NCBI GenBank assembly: GCA_013152375.1
Contig: JAADGM010000149.1
Coordinates: 1-46,948 of the forward strand
DNA: 46,948 nt
DNA from: FCB group bacterium
GTDB taxonomy: Bacteria; Fidelibacterota; Marinisomatia; SCGC-AAA003-L08; JACNLC01
Reading direction: 5' to 3'
In this document: in pieces, positions 25,218-33,988 of the stretch
Numbering within the stretch: the first letter of the stretch is position 1
How the letters are laid out: each line of letters opens with the position of its first letter
Program-made: the position numbers and the translations under genes
Notes under the pieces: generated by a model
What the model was told of the DNA's origin: nothing
The model's input: only the letters and a program-made list of their open reading frames with translations
Databases searched by the model: none

Positions 25218-26108
25218 CTATTTTTTCTTTTTCATTTTTCTGCCGGCTCGGTTTTCGAAATAGACCATTACCGGACTCGCAATGTATATCGAAGAATATG
25301 TTCCCACGACCACTCCGATTATCAACGCAAATGCAAACAGCTGAATAATGGACAAGCCGATTATAAACAGGATCAGAACGACGATCAGGGTTGTGAAGGA
25401 GGTGATAATGGTTCTGCTGAGCGTTCCATTGAGGGCTGTATTGACGATATTCTCCAACTTTTCTCTGGAGAGAGCTTTAATGTTTTCGCGGATACGGTCA
25501 AAGACAACGATTGTATCATTCAGTGAATATCCTACAATGGTCAGGAAGGCAGCTATAATTTCCAGATTTATCTCCAGATTCAGCAGAGAGAATATCCCCA
25601 GGGTCACGAGAATATCATGCAGCAGAGCCACAACGGCTCCGATAGCATAATAAAAATCAAATCGAAAGGCAATATAGATCAGTATGAGTATCAGGGCAAC
25701 CAGGATTGCTCTCACGGCAGTTGTACTTAATTCTTTCCCGATTTTCGGACCTACCGACTCAATCCTCCGTGTTTCGAATTTTTTCCCGCTGAAGGCACTG
25801 TTCAATTTTTGCTCAACAATTGTCCCCGAAGCTGCCGTCTTGATCAGCACTTCATTTTCATCCCCGAATGCAACGATGCCTACGTTACCCAGGTCCTGGT
25901 CCTGCAGCAATCCGCGCAATTCGGAGATGTCAACAGGTTCCTCGAACTTCAGCTGGGCGATAGTACCCCCTGTAAAATCGATGGAGAGATTCAGCCCGCC
26001 TTTAATTGCGATTGACAACAGACCGGTGACGATCACGATCAGAGAAAGGGTGATGGCAATTTTTCTTTTGCCTAAGAAATCATAATTCGTATTCTTAAAT
26101 AATCTCAT
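25218..26108 (-). CDS. secF: Protein-export membrane protein SecF
   Basis: This 296-residue protein is a six-helix RND-type accessory subunit of the Sec translocon that works with SecD to pull proteins out using the ion gradient. Family marks are the N-terminal helix after NYDFLGKRKIAITL, the LNLSIDFTGGTIAQLKF motif at the start of the periplasmic domain, and the membrane motifs GYSLNDTIVVFDRIREN and NGTLSRTIITSFTTLIVV. The C-terminus is Lys-rich (RAGRKMKKKK). The ATG follows the secD stop by one base, so the two are coupled. A strong terminator lies just downstream. Confidence 0.95.
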   Translation of the reverse strand: MRLFKNTNYDFLGKRKIAITLSLIVIVTGLLSIAIKGGLNLSIDFTGGTIAQLKFEEPVDISELRGLLQDQDLGNVGIVAFGDENEVLIKTAASGTIVEQKLNSAFSGKKFETRRIESVGPKIGKELSTTAVRAILVALILILIYIAFRFDFYYAIGAVVALLHDILVTLGIFSLLNLEINLEIIAAFLTIVGYSLNDTIVVFDRIRENIKALSREKLENIVNTALNGTLSRTIITSFTTLIVVLILFIIGLSIIQLFAFALIIGVVVGTYSSIYIASPVMVYFENRAGRKMKKKK

Positions 26109-26109
26109 T

Positions 26110-28010
26110 CTATATACTCAATACTTTAATGGGTTTTTTCTTTCCGAACATCATATAGATCGTTCTGGTGATAAAGACTGCCGTAAACATGGAGGCCAAA
26201 ATACCAATACTCAATGTAACCGCAAATCCCTTGATGGGACCTGAGCCGATCCATGCCAATACGAAGGCCGCGATGAGGGTGGTGATATTGGCATCCAGAA
26301 TTGTTATGAATGCCCTCGAATACCCGGCATCAATGGCGGCCTTTACCGTTTTGCCCTTATCGAGCTCTTCCCGGATTCTCTCAAAAATAATCACATTTGC
26401 ATCTACGGCCATACCAATGGTCAGGATCAAGCCTGCAATGCCGGGCAAAGTGAGGGTGGCCTTCAGCATCGACAACACACCCAGCACTAAAAACACGTTC
26501 AATAAAAGGCTTAAATCCGCGAGAGCGCCCGAACCTTTGTAATAGAAAATCATAAAAATGATCACTGTCAAAAAGCCCCAAAACATAGCGTTGGTACCGG
26601 CCAGGATAGAATCATGCCCCAGAGAAGGCCCCACGGTCCGTTCTTCAACGACATCCACAGGGGCCGGCAGTTTACCAGCACGCAAGACATTGGCAATATC
26701 TTTCGCCTCATCGATATCATCCAGTCCGCTGATCTGTGTCCGACCACCGGGAATGCGGTCGCGGATCACGGGTGCCATATAAACTTTACGGTCCAGTACG
26801 ATGGCAACATTCCGTCCTACATTCGCACCGGTGAACCTGGCCCAGGTTTTAGATCCTTCTGCATTCATGGTAAGGTTTACAATAGCCTGCCCGGAAACAT
26901 TTGAGCCCACACCCCCAAGGTTGGCTCTGGCATCAGTGACGACACCACCGGTCAGGACCGCCTCACGGTTCAAATAATAAATTCTTTTATAGGATAAAAC
27001 ACTGCCGTCGTCACCTTCTACCTGGATGAGTTTATTACCCCAGACAAAGGCGCCGTCTCTGGGAATCAGTTTTTTGACCTTGTCATTGTCCAGTAATTTC
27101 TGTAATTTGCTGACGTCCGCCGCAAAGACGCCATACCCGCCTCTGAACGATTTCAGATATCCCGAGAAGGGTTTATCCTGGAGAACCTCGGCGGAAGTTG
27201 TATAGAGTTCATTCGATGATTCATCTTCAACCTTCTGAAAAAGCTCGTCAACCTCATCCGTTGACTGAGTAGTATCTGTCGGGGCCTCCGCTTCAGTCAC
27301 TGCCGTAGTATCTGTTTCAGTGATGGGAGATTCCTTTAGGGCCGCATCCAGTTTGTTGAGGACCTGTTGGAAATCTTCGGTGTTTTTGACCAGGATAAAT
27401 TCCAGCAGGGCTGTTCTCTGTAACAGATTCCTGGCCCGTTCGGCATCCTTCACTCCGGCGAGTTCGACAATGATCCGGTTTTTCCCTGATTTTTGAATCG
27501 TCGGCTCCGAGACGCCAAATTCACACGGTTCCGGATGATCTCAAGTGCACTGTCAATAGCATCTTCTGCCTGTTGTTTCAGGGCCGTGATAACATCGGCA
27601 TTGGTTTTTCCTGAAAGTCCGTCAAGATCAGCATAATATTTAACGAGCCTGAGATTGGCAGAGTTTACCAGTGTTTCGAATTCGGTGAAAAAATCGGTGT
27701 TATTGGCCAGAGCCAGCTTGCTGGCTTTATCAATCACATCCAGCAGATGCGGATCTTTTTCTTTGGCCATATTCTGAGCAAGGATTGGAATGTCAACTTC
27801 CAGCACGACATGCATTCCACCCTGTAAATCAAGCCCCAGATTGATCACATTATGATAAAGCTCCCGAAGGTCACCGGGTGCATCTTTTTCCATTTGAGTT
27901 TTTTCAGCTTCGGACATGGTATAGTAGGTTACAGAGGGCCAGAGCTTATAGGCACTGAACAGTAAAACTGCACCGATTATCAACCATCTCATTCCTGTAC
28001 TTTTCAGCAT
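26110..28010 (-). CDS. secD: Protein-export membrane protein SecD, with a frameshift near 27520
   Basis: The two halves of SecD lie in different frames. The first (28010 to about 27520) has the N-terminal helix MRWLIIGAVLLFSAYKLWP and DLQGGMHVVLEVD, and reads to EIIRNRVN before going out of frame. The second resumes as EFGVSEPTIQKSGKNR, then IIVELAGVKDAERARNLLQR, and runs to the normal C-terminus with the membrane motifs GMAVDANVIIFERIREELDK and ITTLIAAFVLAWIGSGPIKG. Exactly four bases are missing where RNRVN-EFGV should join, as if one of two tandem GAAT copies had been lost. The periplasmic part includes a long acidic insert (EAPTDTTQSTDEVDELFQKV). No YajC gene precedes it. Loss of SecD is harmful, so an error in the sequence or assembly is a serious possibility. 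Confidence 0.9.
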
Positions 28011-28310
28011 AGTCTTCTTTTTCTTATTAAAAAGTGTTGCATTTAGAAATAACGATCCGTCTAATCGTATAATAAGTTTGTTGAATTTTCCGGCAATTTC
28101 GATGTCAAATTAACAAAATTGCCTCAGAAAAAAGCCTGCCAATTTAAAACGATCTCCTTATGCAACAAACGTTTTTGTTTTTGATAATTCCAGACTGCAC
28201 TATCTTAGAAGGGCTGTCAGATGCTGTAAAAAAGAATGAAATTAACATCTTCACTTTTATTGCATAGCAGTTTTACCCTCAGTAAATTTTACACTTGATA
28301 TACTCCACAA
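28011..28310. other. Divergent intergenic region between secD and parA
   Basis: This 300-base AT-rich region has no gene. It should contain promoters for both directions. A short hairpin AACAAA/TTTGTT lies near 28163-28180. I did not find a palindromic parS-like site (TGTTTCACGTGAAACA type) here by eye. Confidence 0.4.
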
Positions 28311-29087
28311 ATGAAAGTATTTGATACAAAGATCATTGCAATCTCTAACCAGAAGGGGGGCGTTGGTAAAACAACCTCGGCTGTTAATATTGCATCCTAC
28401 CTTGCCGTAGCCGAGATTCCCACGCTGCTGGTGGATATGGATCCTCAATCCAATGCCTCAACCGGGGTCGGTGTGGACGCTGCCAAGCTGAACGGATCCA
28501 TTTATTCCGTCCTGATCGGTGAAAATTCAATCCAGAGTTCTATTCAGGAAACCGATCTTGATTTTCTGCATGTTCTCCCTGCCAGCAAGGACCTCGTCGG
28601 GGCGGAAATCGAGCTGGTGAGTATGTATTCCAGGGAGTATAAACTGAAAAAAGGATTGGATGAAATTAAGGGAAAATATAAGTATATCATCATTGACAGT
28701 CCGCCGTCACTGGGGTTACTAACCATTAATGTACTGAGTGCGGCAAATTCAGTACTGATCCCGATTCAGTGCGAATACTTTGCCCTTGAGGGATTGTCCC
28801 AGCTGTTAAACACGATTCAACTGGTACAGCGCCATCTGAACAAAGCCCTTGAAATTGAAGGGATCTTAATCACAATGTATGATAACCGGCTTAATCTTTC
28901 CAGGCAGGTTGTCCAGGAAGTCAAGGAGTATTTTGGGGATAAGGTTTATAAGACCTTCATCAAAAGAAATGTCCGTTTGGGGGAAGCCCCCAGCCACGGC
29001 AAACCCATCCTGCTCTATGACGCGACTTCTATGGGAGCCCAGAATTATATGAGCCTTGTTTCAGAAATGTTGGCTGAAAATGACTAA
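28311..29087 (+). CDS. parA: Chromosome-partitioning ATPase ParA (Soj)
   Basis: This 258-residue protein is a deviant-Walker ATPase that positions the origin region together with ParB. The P-loop is NQKGGVGKTTSAVNIASYLA with the signature lysine. LLVDMDPQSNAST, YIIIDSPPSLGLLTINVL and the interface motif GEAPSHGKPILLYDATSMGA near the C-terminus are all standard. No extra N-terminal DNA-binding domain is present, which fits chromosomal Soj-type and not plasmid type Ia ParA. The stop overlaps the start of parB by 8 bases. No strong ribosome binding site precedes the ATG. Confidence 0.96.
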   Translation: MKVFDTKIIAISNQKGGVGKTTSAVNIASYLAVAEIPTLLVDMDPQSNASTGVGVDAAKLNGSIYSVLIGENSIQSSIQETDLDFLHVLPASKDLVGAEIELVSMYSREYKLKKGLDEIKGKYKYIIIDSPPSLGLLTINVLSAANSVLIPIQCEYFALEGLSQLLNTIQLVQRHLNKALEIEGILITMYDNRLNLSRQVVQEVKEYFGDKVYKTFIKRNVRLGEAPSHGKPILLYDATSMGAQNYMSLVSEMLAEND

Positions 29088-29955
29088 AAAAGGACTGGGA
29101 AAAGGCCTGAGAGCCCTGATCACGACATATTCCACGGAAGATGGCGACCGGCACATGGAAGGTGCCGTGCCTACGGACAGTATTGTTTCGAATCGAAATC
29201 AACCGCGGCAGCACTTTAACGAAGACGGCATGCGTGACCTCATTGAATCGATCCGTGAGAATGGTATTCTGCAGCCTCTTACTGTGCACGATGCCGGCGA
29301 CGGGCAATACGAATTAATTGCCGGTGAACGGAGACTCCGGGCGGCAATAGAACTCGGTCTTCCTACCGTTCCGGTTTATGTCATCAGCGTTGAAACAGAT
29401 GTGGAAATGCTGGAGCTGGCGCTGGTCGAGAATATACAGCGGGAAAATCTTGATCCGATTGAAGAAGCCGAAGGCTATGCCATTTTAGCCGGTAAACACA
29501 ACCTGACGCAGGAAAATATCGCCAAAAGGGTCAGCAAAAGCAGGGCTGCCATTGCAAATTCACTTCGGCTGCTGAAGCTTCCACCGAAAGTAAAAGATTC
29601 CCTGCGAGCCGGAAAAATCTCGTCGGGACATGCTAAAGCGCTGTTGGGTTTAGGGAACAGTGTCGCCATCGAAAACCTTTATGAGAGAATTTTGCGGGAC
29701 CATCTGAGCGTCCGCCAAACTGAGGAATTGGTCCGTAAAATTACAATCCATGGTCCCGTAAAAACAGGTGCCGGCAGGAAGTCTGTTGTTAAACCACAAA
29801 TTATCATTGATGTTGAAAACCGCATCCGATCGGTTTTGGGAACAAAGGTTCTGATCAACCGAAAGCGCTCGGGAAAAGGGAAAATCGTTCTGGAATTCTA
29901 TTCAGATGAAGATTTGAATCGGTTACTTGAACTGATTACGCGCATTGAAAATTAA
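29080..29955 (+). CDS. parB: Chromosome-partitioning protein ParB
   Basis: This 291-residue protein is a CTPase-type clamp that loads on parS sites. It begins MTKKGLGKGLRALI, the standard ParB start, which is why ATG 29080 was chosen over an upstream in-frame start. The N-terminal domain contains the Box I-like GERRLRAAIELGLPTVPVYV and the ENIQRENLDPIEEAEGY motif. The helix-turn-helix region is LTQENIAKRVSKSRAAIANS, followed by LRAGKISSGHAKALLGL. A Lys-rich linker and a C-terminal dimer domain (KIVLEFYSDEDLNRLLELIT) end the protein. It overlaps parA by 8 bases. Confidence 0.96.
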   Translation: MTKKGLGKGLRALITTYSTEDGDRHMEGAVPTDSIVSNRNQPRQHFNEDGMRDLIESIRENGILQPLTVHDAGDGQYELIAGERRLRAAIELGLPTVPVYVISVETDVEMLELALVENIQRENLDPIEEAEGYAILAGKHNLTQENIAKRVSKSRAAIANSLRLLKLPPKVKDSLRAGKISSGHAKALLGLGNSVAIENLYERILRDHLSVRQTEELVRKITIHGPVKTGAGRKSVVKPQIIIDVENRIRSVLGTKVLINRKRSGKGKIVLEFYSDEDLNRLLELITRIEN

Positions 29956-30025
29956 ACAGGAAATTTTATTTTATTATTTGTCGTAGCTACCTAATTAATC
30001 ATAATTTTGCGGGCTTTTTTCAAGG

Positions 30026-30724
30026 GTGAAAAAGAAGAATTATACTTTTCTCGTTGTCACCGACAAAGACGTAAGCCATAGCTTTTCTTTTTCAAAAACA
30101 TGGTTTTTACCCGGATTGATTTTTGTCATCGCAGTTGTTGTTCTGACCATTATTGGATTTAACAGGGTCTTATCTCATGATGAGCTTGTCAATGAGGTCT
30201 CAGATTTACGGATTTTTAAGCGGGATGCCCTGGCAGTCATTTCTGATCTCAACGGCATGGATCTGCTGGAGAACTCTCCGGATTATGAAACAACCTTAAA
30301 GCGTCGGATCGCCGGCATAGACACCCTTTTCCCAATAACGGCACCCGTTGAGGGCTATGTGACCCAGGGCTTTGATCTGACTCCCAAAACATATCATAGC
30401 GGCATCGACATTGCTGCTAAAGTGGGGGATCTGGTGCGGGCACCGGCTGATGGTCTGGTTGTCTTTTCAGGGTATTTACCCGAAATGGGGAATATGATAA
30501 TTCTCTCACACGACAACGGTTTTTTTACAGTTTATGGTCATAATGATACCAATCTCGTACGGCAGAGGGAGCTTGTTTTTTATCAGCAGCCCATTGCCAA
30601 AGTCGGAGGATCCGGAATTACGGAAGGGCCTCATTTACATTTCGAGATATGGAAAAATAACCATTTGATCGACCCTCGAAAATTAATTGATGAGTACAAA
30701 AGAAAAGATGTCTCACTCCACTAA
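30026..30724 (+). CDS. M23 family (LytM) metallopeptidase, membrane anchored
   Basis: This 232-residue protein has one N-terminal membrane helix (TWFLPGLIFVIAVVVLTIIG), a short linker and a C-terminal M23 endopeptidase domain. Zinc ligands are intact: HSGIDIAAKVG gives His and Asp, YGHND gives a catalytic His, and GPHLHFEIWKNN gives the final His pair. Such enzymes cut peptide cross-links in peptidoglycan. The start is GTG at 30026. It overlaps the bactofilin gene, and M23-bactofilin pairs are known in other bacteria, where the bactofilin scaffold places the peptidase to shape the cell wall. Confidence 0.9.
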   Translation: MKKKNYTFLVVTDKDVSHSFSFSKTWFLPGLIFVIAVVVLTIIGFNRVLSHDELVNEVSDLRIFKRDALAVISDLNGMDLLENSPDYETTLKRRIAGIDTLFPITAPVEGYVTQGFDLTPKTYHSGIDIAAKVGDLVRAPADGLVVFSGYLPEMGNMIILSHDNGFFTVYGHNDTNLVRQRELVFYQQPIAKVGGSGITEGPHLHFEIWKNNHLIDPRKLIDEYKRKDVSLH

Positions 30725-31100
30725 AACGCCTGATAAAATGAATACCATCCTCGGTGAAAAAATCGAGATAAATGGGGATATTGATGTAAAGAGCGGGATC
30801 ATGATCCATGGTAAGGTCGTGGGCAATATCGTTGCAAGCGGTACCGTACGCACATCAGAGAACTCTCTGATTACCGGAACCATCAAAGCCACAAATGCTA
30901 TGATCAGCGGCCGGATCAAGGGAGACATCTCTGTAGATAACAAAATTGTATTAGGCGCCAAATCTGTCATTGAAGGAAACATCAGAGCAAAAATTCTGGT
31001 GATCGAAGAAGGCGCACAATTTGACGGTCAGTCCAACATGAGCAGTCAACCGACGGTCAAAACATCAGTCCTGGGGGATAAGCAGAAACCGAATGTCTGA
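30690..31100 (+). CDS. Bactofilin (polymer-forming cytoskeletal protein)
   Basis: This protein of about 136 residues is a beta-helix: after a short polar start it repeats short hydrophobic rungs with glycine turns (KIEINGDIDVKSGIMIHGKV, NSLITGTIKATNAMISGRIK, GAKSVIEGNIRAKILVIEEG), then a disordered tail. Bactofilins form non-dynamic filaments on the inner membrane. The gene starts inside the end of the M23 gene. ATG 30690 and ATG 30708 (MSHSTKTPDK) are both possible. It also overlaps the start of atpZ by 8 bases, so the whole run is tightly coupled. Confidence 0.92.
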   Translation: MSTKEKMSHSTKTPDKMNTILGEKIEINGDIDVKSGIMIHGKVVGNIVASGTVRTSENSLITGTIKATNAMISGRIKGDISVDNKIVLGAKSVIEGNIRAKILVIEEGAQFDGQSNMSSQPTVKTSVLGDKQKPNV

Positions 31101-31284
31101 CGCCCCTGCAGAATGGGGAAAATACTCAGCCGCCGGCATCCAGATGGTGCTCATTCTGCTGCTGTGCTGGTGGCTCGGTTCTAAAATCGGAGAATATTTC
31201 AATTTCGAACCCTGGGGGAGCATCCTGGGGATATTTTTTGGAATCTTTGCAGGAATGTACAATCTAATTAAATCGGTAAAGTAA
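31093..31284 (+). CDS. AtpZ-like F-ATPase accessory membrane protein
   Basis: This 63-residue protein has two membrane helices (GIQMVLILLLCWWLGSKIGE and WGSILGIFFGIFAGMYNLIK) with the Gly-rich pattern of the AtpZ/AtpI-1 family (PF09527). Members sit at the front of ATP synthase operons and are linked to assembly of the c-ring or to Mg2+ uptake. The ATG overlaps the bactofilin stop by 8 bases, and the next gene follows after 7 bases. Confidence 0.82.
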   Translation: MSDAPAEWGKYSAAGIQMVLILLLCWWLGSKIGEYFNFEPWGSILGIFFGIFAGMYNLIKSVK

Positions 31285-31291
31285 AAGTTAA

Positions 31292-31678
31292 TTGAAACTT
31301 TTTATCAAAACAGTAACCATCGAAACCGCTGTCCTGATCATCATCGGTCTGTTCCCCTTTTTAGCCTGGTGGACCCAGTACAGCAGAGAACTGCTGATCG
31401 CCTTCATGATCAGTCTTCTTAACGCCACGGCCGGCTATCACATCGCCGTGCGCTTTTTTAACGAAAAAGCCGCAGTGTTTAATAAATTCGTTTACGGTGG
31501 CATGCTGATCAGAATAATTTTTCTCATCGGATTTGCCCTTTTTATGATTAGTCGTGAATATGTGCAAAGCGTGCCCTTTTTCATTGCATTAATGTTTTTT
31601 TATATTCTCCACCAGTGGACTGAAATAACCTCATGGATCAAAGTTTTACCAAACCAGAAGACCGGAATTACCGCATGA
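31292..31678 (+). CDS. AtpI-like ATP synthase assembly protein
   Basis: This 128-residue membrane protein has about four helices (TAVLIIIGLFPFLAWWT, LLIAFMISLLNATAGYHIAV, MLIRIIFLIGFALFMI, VPFFIALMFFYILHQW). It occupies the usual position of AtpI before atpB. AtpI is thought to help assemble the c-ring. The sequence is poorly conserved, as is usual for AtpI, so the call rests on size, topology and position. TTG at 31292 is the apparent start. The stop overlaps the atpB ATG as ATGA. Confidence 0.65.
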   Translation: MKLFIKTVTIETAVLIIIGLFPFLAWWTQYSRELLIAFMISLLNATAGYHIAVRFFNEKAAVFNKFVYGGMLIRIIFLIGFALFMISREYVQSVPFFIALMFFYILHQWTEITSWIKVLPNQKTGITA

Positions 31679-32613
31679 GAAAATTTTTCATTATCCTTCC
31701 TGCAATCTTCCTTTTTATCAGCTTTGGCTTTGCACAACACAGCGGCGGGTCGGAAGATATCACTGGTTCACACACCGAAAAGCCGGAAACCGTGCGCCCC
31801 GGTGAAGAAGAACAATCCGAAGGGGTAACCGGAGAAGTGATCATGCACCATCTTTCCGATGACCGCACATTTGACATCTTTAATCCCTTCCATCCGCTTG
31901 AACCCATCAAAATCGAACTCTACAAAGAGGGTGGCAAACCTTTTCTCGGGATTACCAAACAGGTTGTGATGATGTGGATCTCCGGACTTCTGTTGGTTTT
32001 ATTTTTCACACTGGGTTACAAAAAAAATCGCAGAGTCCAATCCGGTTTTGGCAATCTACTGGAAGTGTTCATTGTCTTTATCAGGGACGAGGTCGTATAT
32101 CCGAACATGGGGAAAAAGCAGGGCGACAAATTTTTACCGCTCATCCTGACCTTTTTCTTTTTCATCGCCGTGACTAATTTATTAGGCATCATTCCGGGAA
32201 GTGCCACTGCAACCGGATCAATAAATGTGACTGCCGGTCTGGCCATCATTACTTTTGTAACCTATGTTATTTTCGGGAATAAGCATTTCTGGAAGGACAT
32301 CTTTGCCACACCGGGGGTTCCCCTCTGGCTGTTGCCGATCATGGTTCCTGCCGAAATCTTTGGTCTTTTCACAAAACCTTTTGCGCTGGCGATCAGGTTG
32401 TTTGCCAACATGAATGCCGGTCATATCATTATTTTTGCCTTTTTAGGGATCATTATCAATTTGAAAAATTACTGGATCGCCGTGGGGTCTGTTCCCATGG
32501 CCATTGCAATTAACATGCTTGAATTGTTCGTTGCTTTTCTGCAAGCCTACATTTTTGCGTTACTTTCGGCCATTTTTATTGGAATGGCTGTAGCAGAACA
32601 CGATGAACATTAA
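31675..32613 (+). CDS. atpB: F0F1 ATP synthase subunit a
   Basis: This protein of about 312 residues is the proton-channel stator subunit. The essential arginine lies in FALAIRLFANMNAGHIIIFA, and the last helices (MAIAINMLELFVAFLQAYIF) are standard. The start MRKFFIILPAIFLFISFGFA is a signal-peptide-like segment ending FAQ, followed by a polar Ser/Glu-rich stretch; such leaders occur on subunit a in FCB bacteria. I chose ATG 31675, which overlaps the atpI stop, over the in-frame start at 31633, because the extra 14 residues are polar and would spoil the signal. Confidence 0.94.
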   Translation: MRKFFIILPAIFLFISFGFAQHSGGSEDITGSHTEKPETVRPGEEEQSEGVTGEVIMHHLSDDRTFDIFNPFHPLEPIKIELYKEGGKPFLGITKQVVMMWISGLLLVLFFTLGYKKNRRVQSGFGNLLEVFIVFIRDEVVYPNMGKKQGDKFLPLILTFFFFIAVTNLLGIIPGSATATGSINVTAGLAIITFVTYVIFGNKHFWKDIFATPGVPLWLLPIMVPAEIFGLFTKPFALAIRLFANMNAGHIIIFAFLGIIINLKNYWIAVGSVPMAIAINMLELFVAFLQAYIFALLSAIFIGMAVAEHDEH

Positions 32614-32649
32614 CAGATAGGATAACTCAATAATAGGAGATAGGATAAA

Positions 32650-32880
32650 ATGGACGTAGCAGTATGGGCAGCATACCTTGGTGCAGGACTGGGTGCAGGA
32701 CTGGCAACAATAGGTGCAGGAATTGGGATCGGTAATATCGCAGCAGCAGCATCTGAAGCAACCGGACGTCAACCTGAAGCCTCAGGTGATATCAGAACCA
32801 CAGCGTTGATCATGTCGGCCCTCATTGAAGGTGTGGCCCTATTCGCAGTTGTGACCTGTTTCTTGCTTCAGGGCAAATAA
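32650..32880 (+). CDS. atpE: F0F1 ATP synthase subunit c
   Basis: This 76-residue hairpin of two helices has the Gly-rich first helix (LGAGLGAGLATIGAGIGIGN), polar loop SEATGRQPEASGD, and the ion-carrying Glu60 in the second helix (ALIMSALIEGVALFAVV). The residue after the glutamate is Gly, not Ser or Thr, and no Gln stands at the matching place in helix 1, so the sodium-binding motif is absent and proton coupling is expected. AGGAGATAGG precedes the ATG. Confidence 0.96.
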   Translation: MDVAVWAAYLGAGLGAGLATIGAGIGIGNIAAAASEATGRQPEASGDIRTTALIMSALIEGVALFAVVTCFLLQGK

Positions 32881-32898
32881 ACTTAAAAGGAAAATAAA

Positions 32899-33384
32899 AT
32901 GTTAGAAGTTCACGGCGGTTTACTAGCCTGGACTGTCATCACTTTTTTGCTGTTATTGGTAATCCTGGGTAAGATTGCCTGGAAGCCAATAATTGAAGCT
33001 CTCGAAAATCGGGAACGGGATATTCGCGACGCTCTGAGCGCCGCTGAGCAGGCCCGGGCCGAAGCTGATAAAGTCTCTCAAGACTATGACGAAATGATCA
33101 AGAAGGCCCGTTCGGAGGTTCAGCAGATCGTAGCAGAAGGTAAAGTCACCGGAGAGAAAGTCAGAGCTTCCATAGAAGAAAATGCCCGGCTAAAAGCAGC
33201 TGAAATGCTTGAAAATGCCAAAGGTCAGATCGAAGCTGAAAGAGAAAAAGCAATCCGGGAAATCCAGGCTGTCGTCGTAGACCTTTCCGTAAAAGCAGCC
33301 ACCAAAGTAATCGAAAAGAACCTGGATACTGATGACAATCGCAGACTGATTGAAAAGACCCTTATGGAAATCGGCAAGGCCTGA
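32899..33384 (+). CDS. atpF: F0F1 ATP synthase subunit b
   Basis: This 161-residue peripheral-stalk subunit has one N-terminal membrane helix (LLAWTVITFLLLLVILGKIA), the typical WKPIIEALENRE bend, then a long charged coiled coil rich in Ala, Glu and Lys. The membrane-anchored b dimer links subunit a to delta. The stop overlaps the atpH start by one base (TGATG). Confidence 0.93.
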   Translation: MLEVHGGLLAWTVITFLLLLVILGKIAWKPIIEALENRERDIRDALSAAEQARAEADKVSQDYDEMIKKARSEVQQIVAEGKVTGEKVRASIEENARLKAAEMLENAKGQIEAEREKAIREIQAVVVDLSVKAATKVIEKNLDTDDNRRLIEKTLMEIGKA

Positions 33385-33923
33385 TGAGTTTGCAGCGAAA
33401 CCTTCGTCAGTATGCCCTTTCCCTTTACTCCGCAGCAGCTGAGGCAGGACAAGTCCGCGAAACTGAAAGGCGCCTGGATGCGATCCTGAAGATGTACAAG
33501 GCCATCCCTGCGTTCAAGCAACTGCTGCTGACGAAGCGGGTGGATCCGGAAGTGAAGCTGAAAATACTCAAAACGGTGCTCGCCTCTTATGTTTCGGCTC
33601 TTGAAACCGACCTCATTACGGTGTTGGTCAAAGAGGGTTTGCTGGATAAGCTCGCAGTGATCATCAAAGGATATAAACGACTGGCCGATGCCGATCCTTC
33701 CTCGGTCAATGTCACTATTTTCATGTCGCAGGAATCAGATAAAGAAAGTCTGGCTGATATTACCAAACGACTTGAAAAAATCCTGAATAAACAGGTTTTC
33801 GCAAAAACTGTTGAGGATAAGACCCTCATTGGCGGTGCCAAATTCCGGATTGGGAATACGATCGTGGACGGTTCCATTGAACGTCGCCTGGAAAAATTAC
33901 GCGAAAGTCTCATCAGGGCTTGA
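33384..33923 (+). CDS. atpH: F0F1 ATP synthase subunit delta
   Basis: This 179-residue stalk subunit caps the alpha-beta hexamer. The N-terminal helical domain starts NLRQYALSLYSAAAEAGQVR, and the C-terminal domain carries the family motif DKTLIGGAKFRIGNTIVDGS followed by IERRLEKLRE. It starts on the last base of the atpF stop codon. Confidence 0.93.
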   Translation: MSLQRNLRQYALSLYSAAAEAGQVRETERRLDAILKMYKAIPAFKQLLLTKRVDPEVKLKILKTVLASYVSALETDLITVLVKEGLLDKLAVIIKGYKRLADADPSSVNVTIFMSQESDKESLADITKRLEKILNKQVFAKTVEDKTLIGGAKFRIGNTIVDGSIERRLEKLRESLIRA

Positions 33924-33988
33924 CGGACCGTCGATGCTGATCTGATCGGGGCAGTGCATATAGAACAAAAAGAATTTTTGGAGAATGA

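Noticed and set aside
27500-27540. Programmed ribosomal frameshifting in secD
   Set aside because: No slippery heptamer or downstream stimulatory structure was seen, and a simple 4-base tandem-repeat loss explains the phase change.
28011-28310. parS site next to parAB
   Set aside because: No 16-base palindrome of the TGTTTCACGTGAAACA type could be found by eye.
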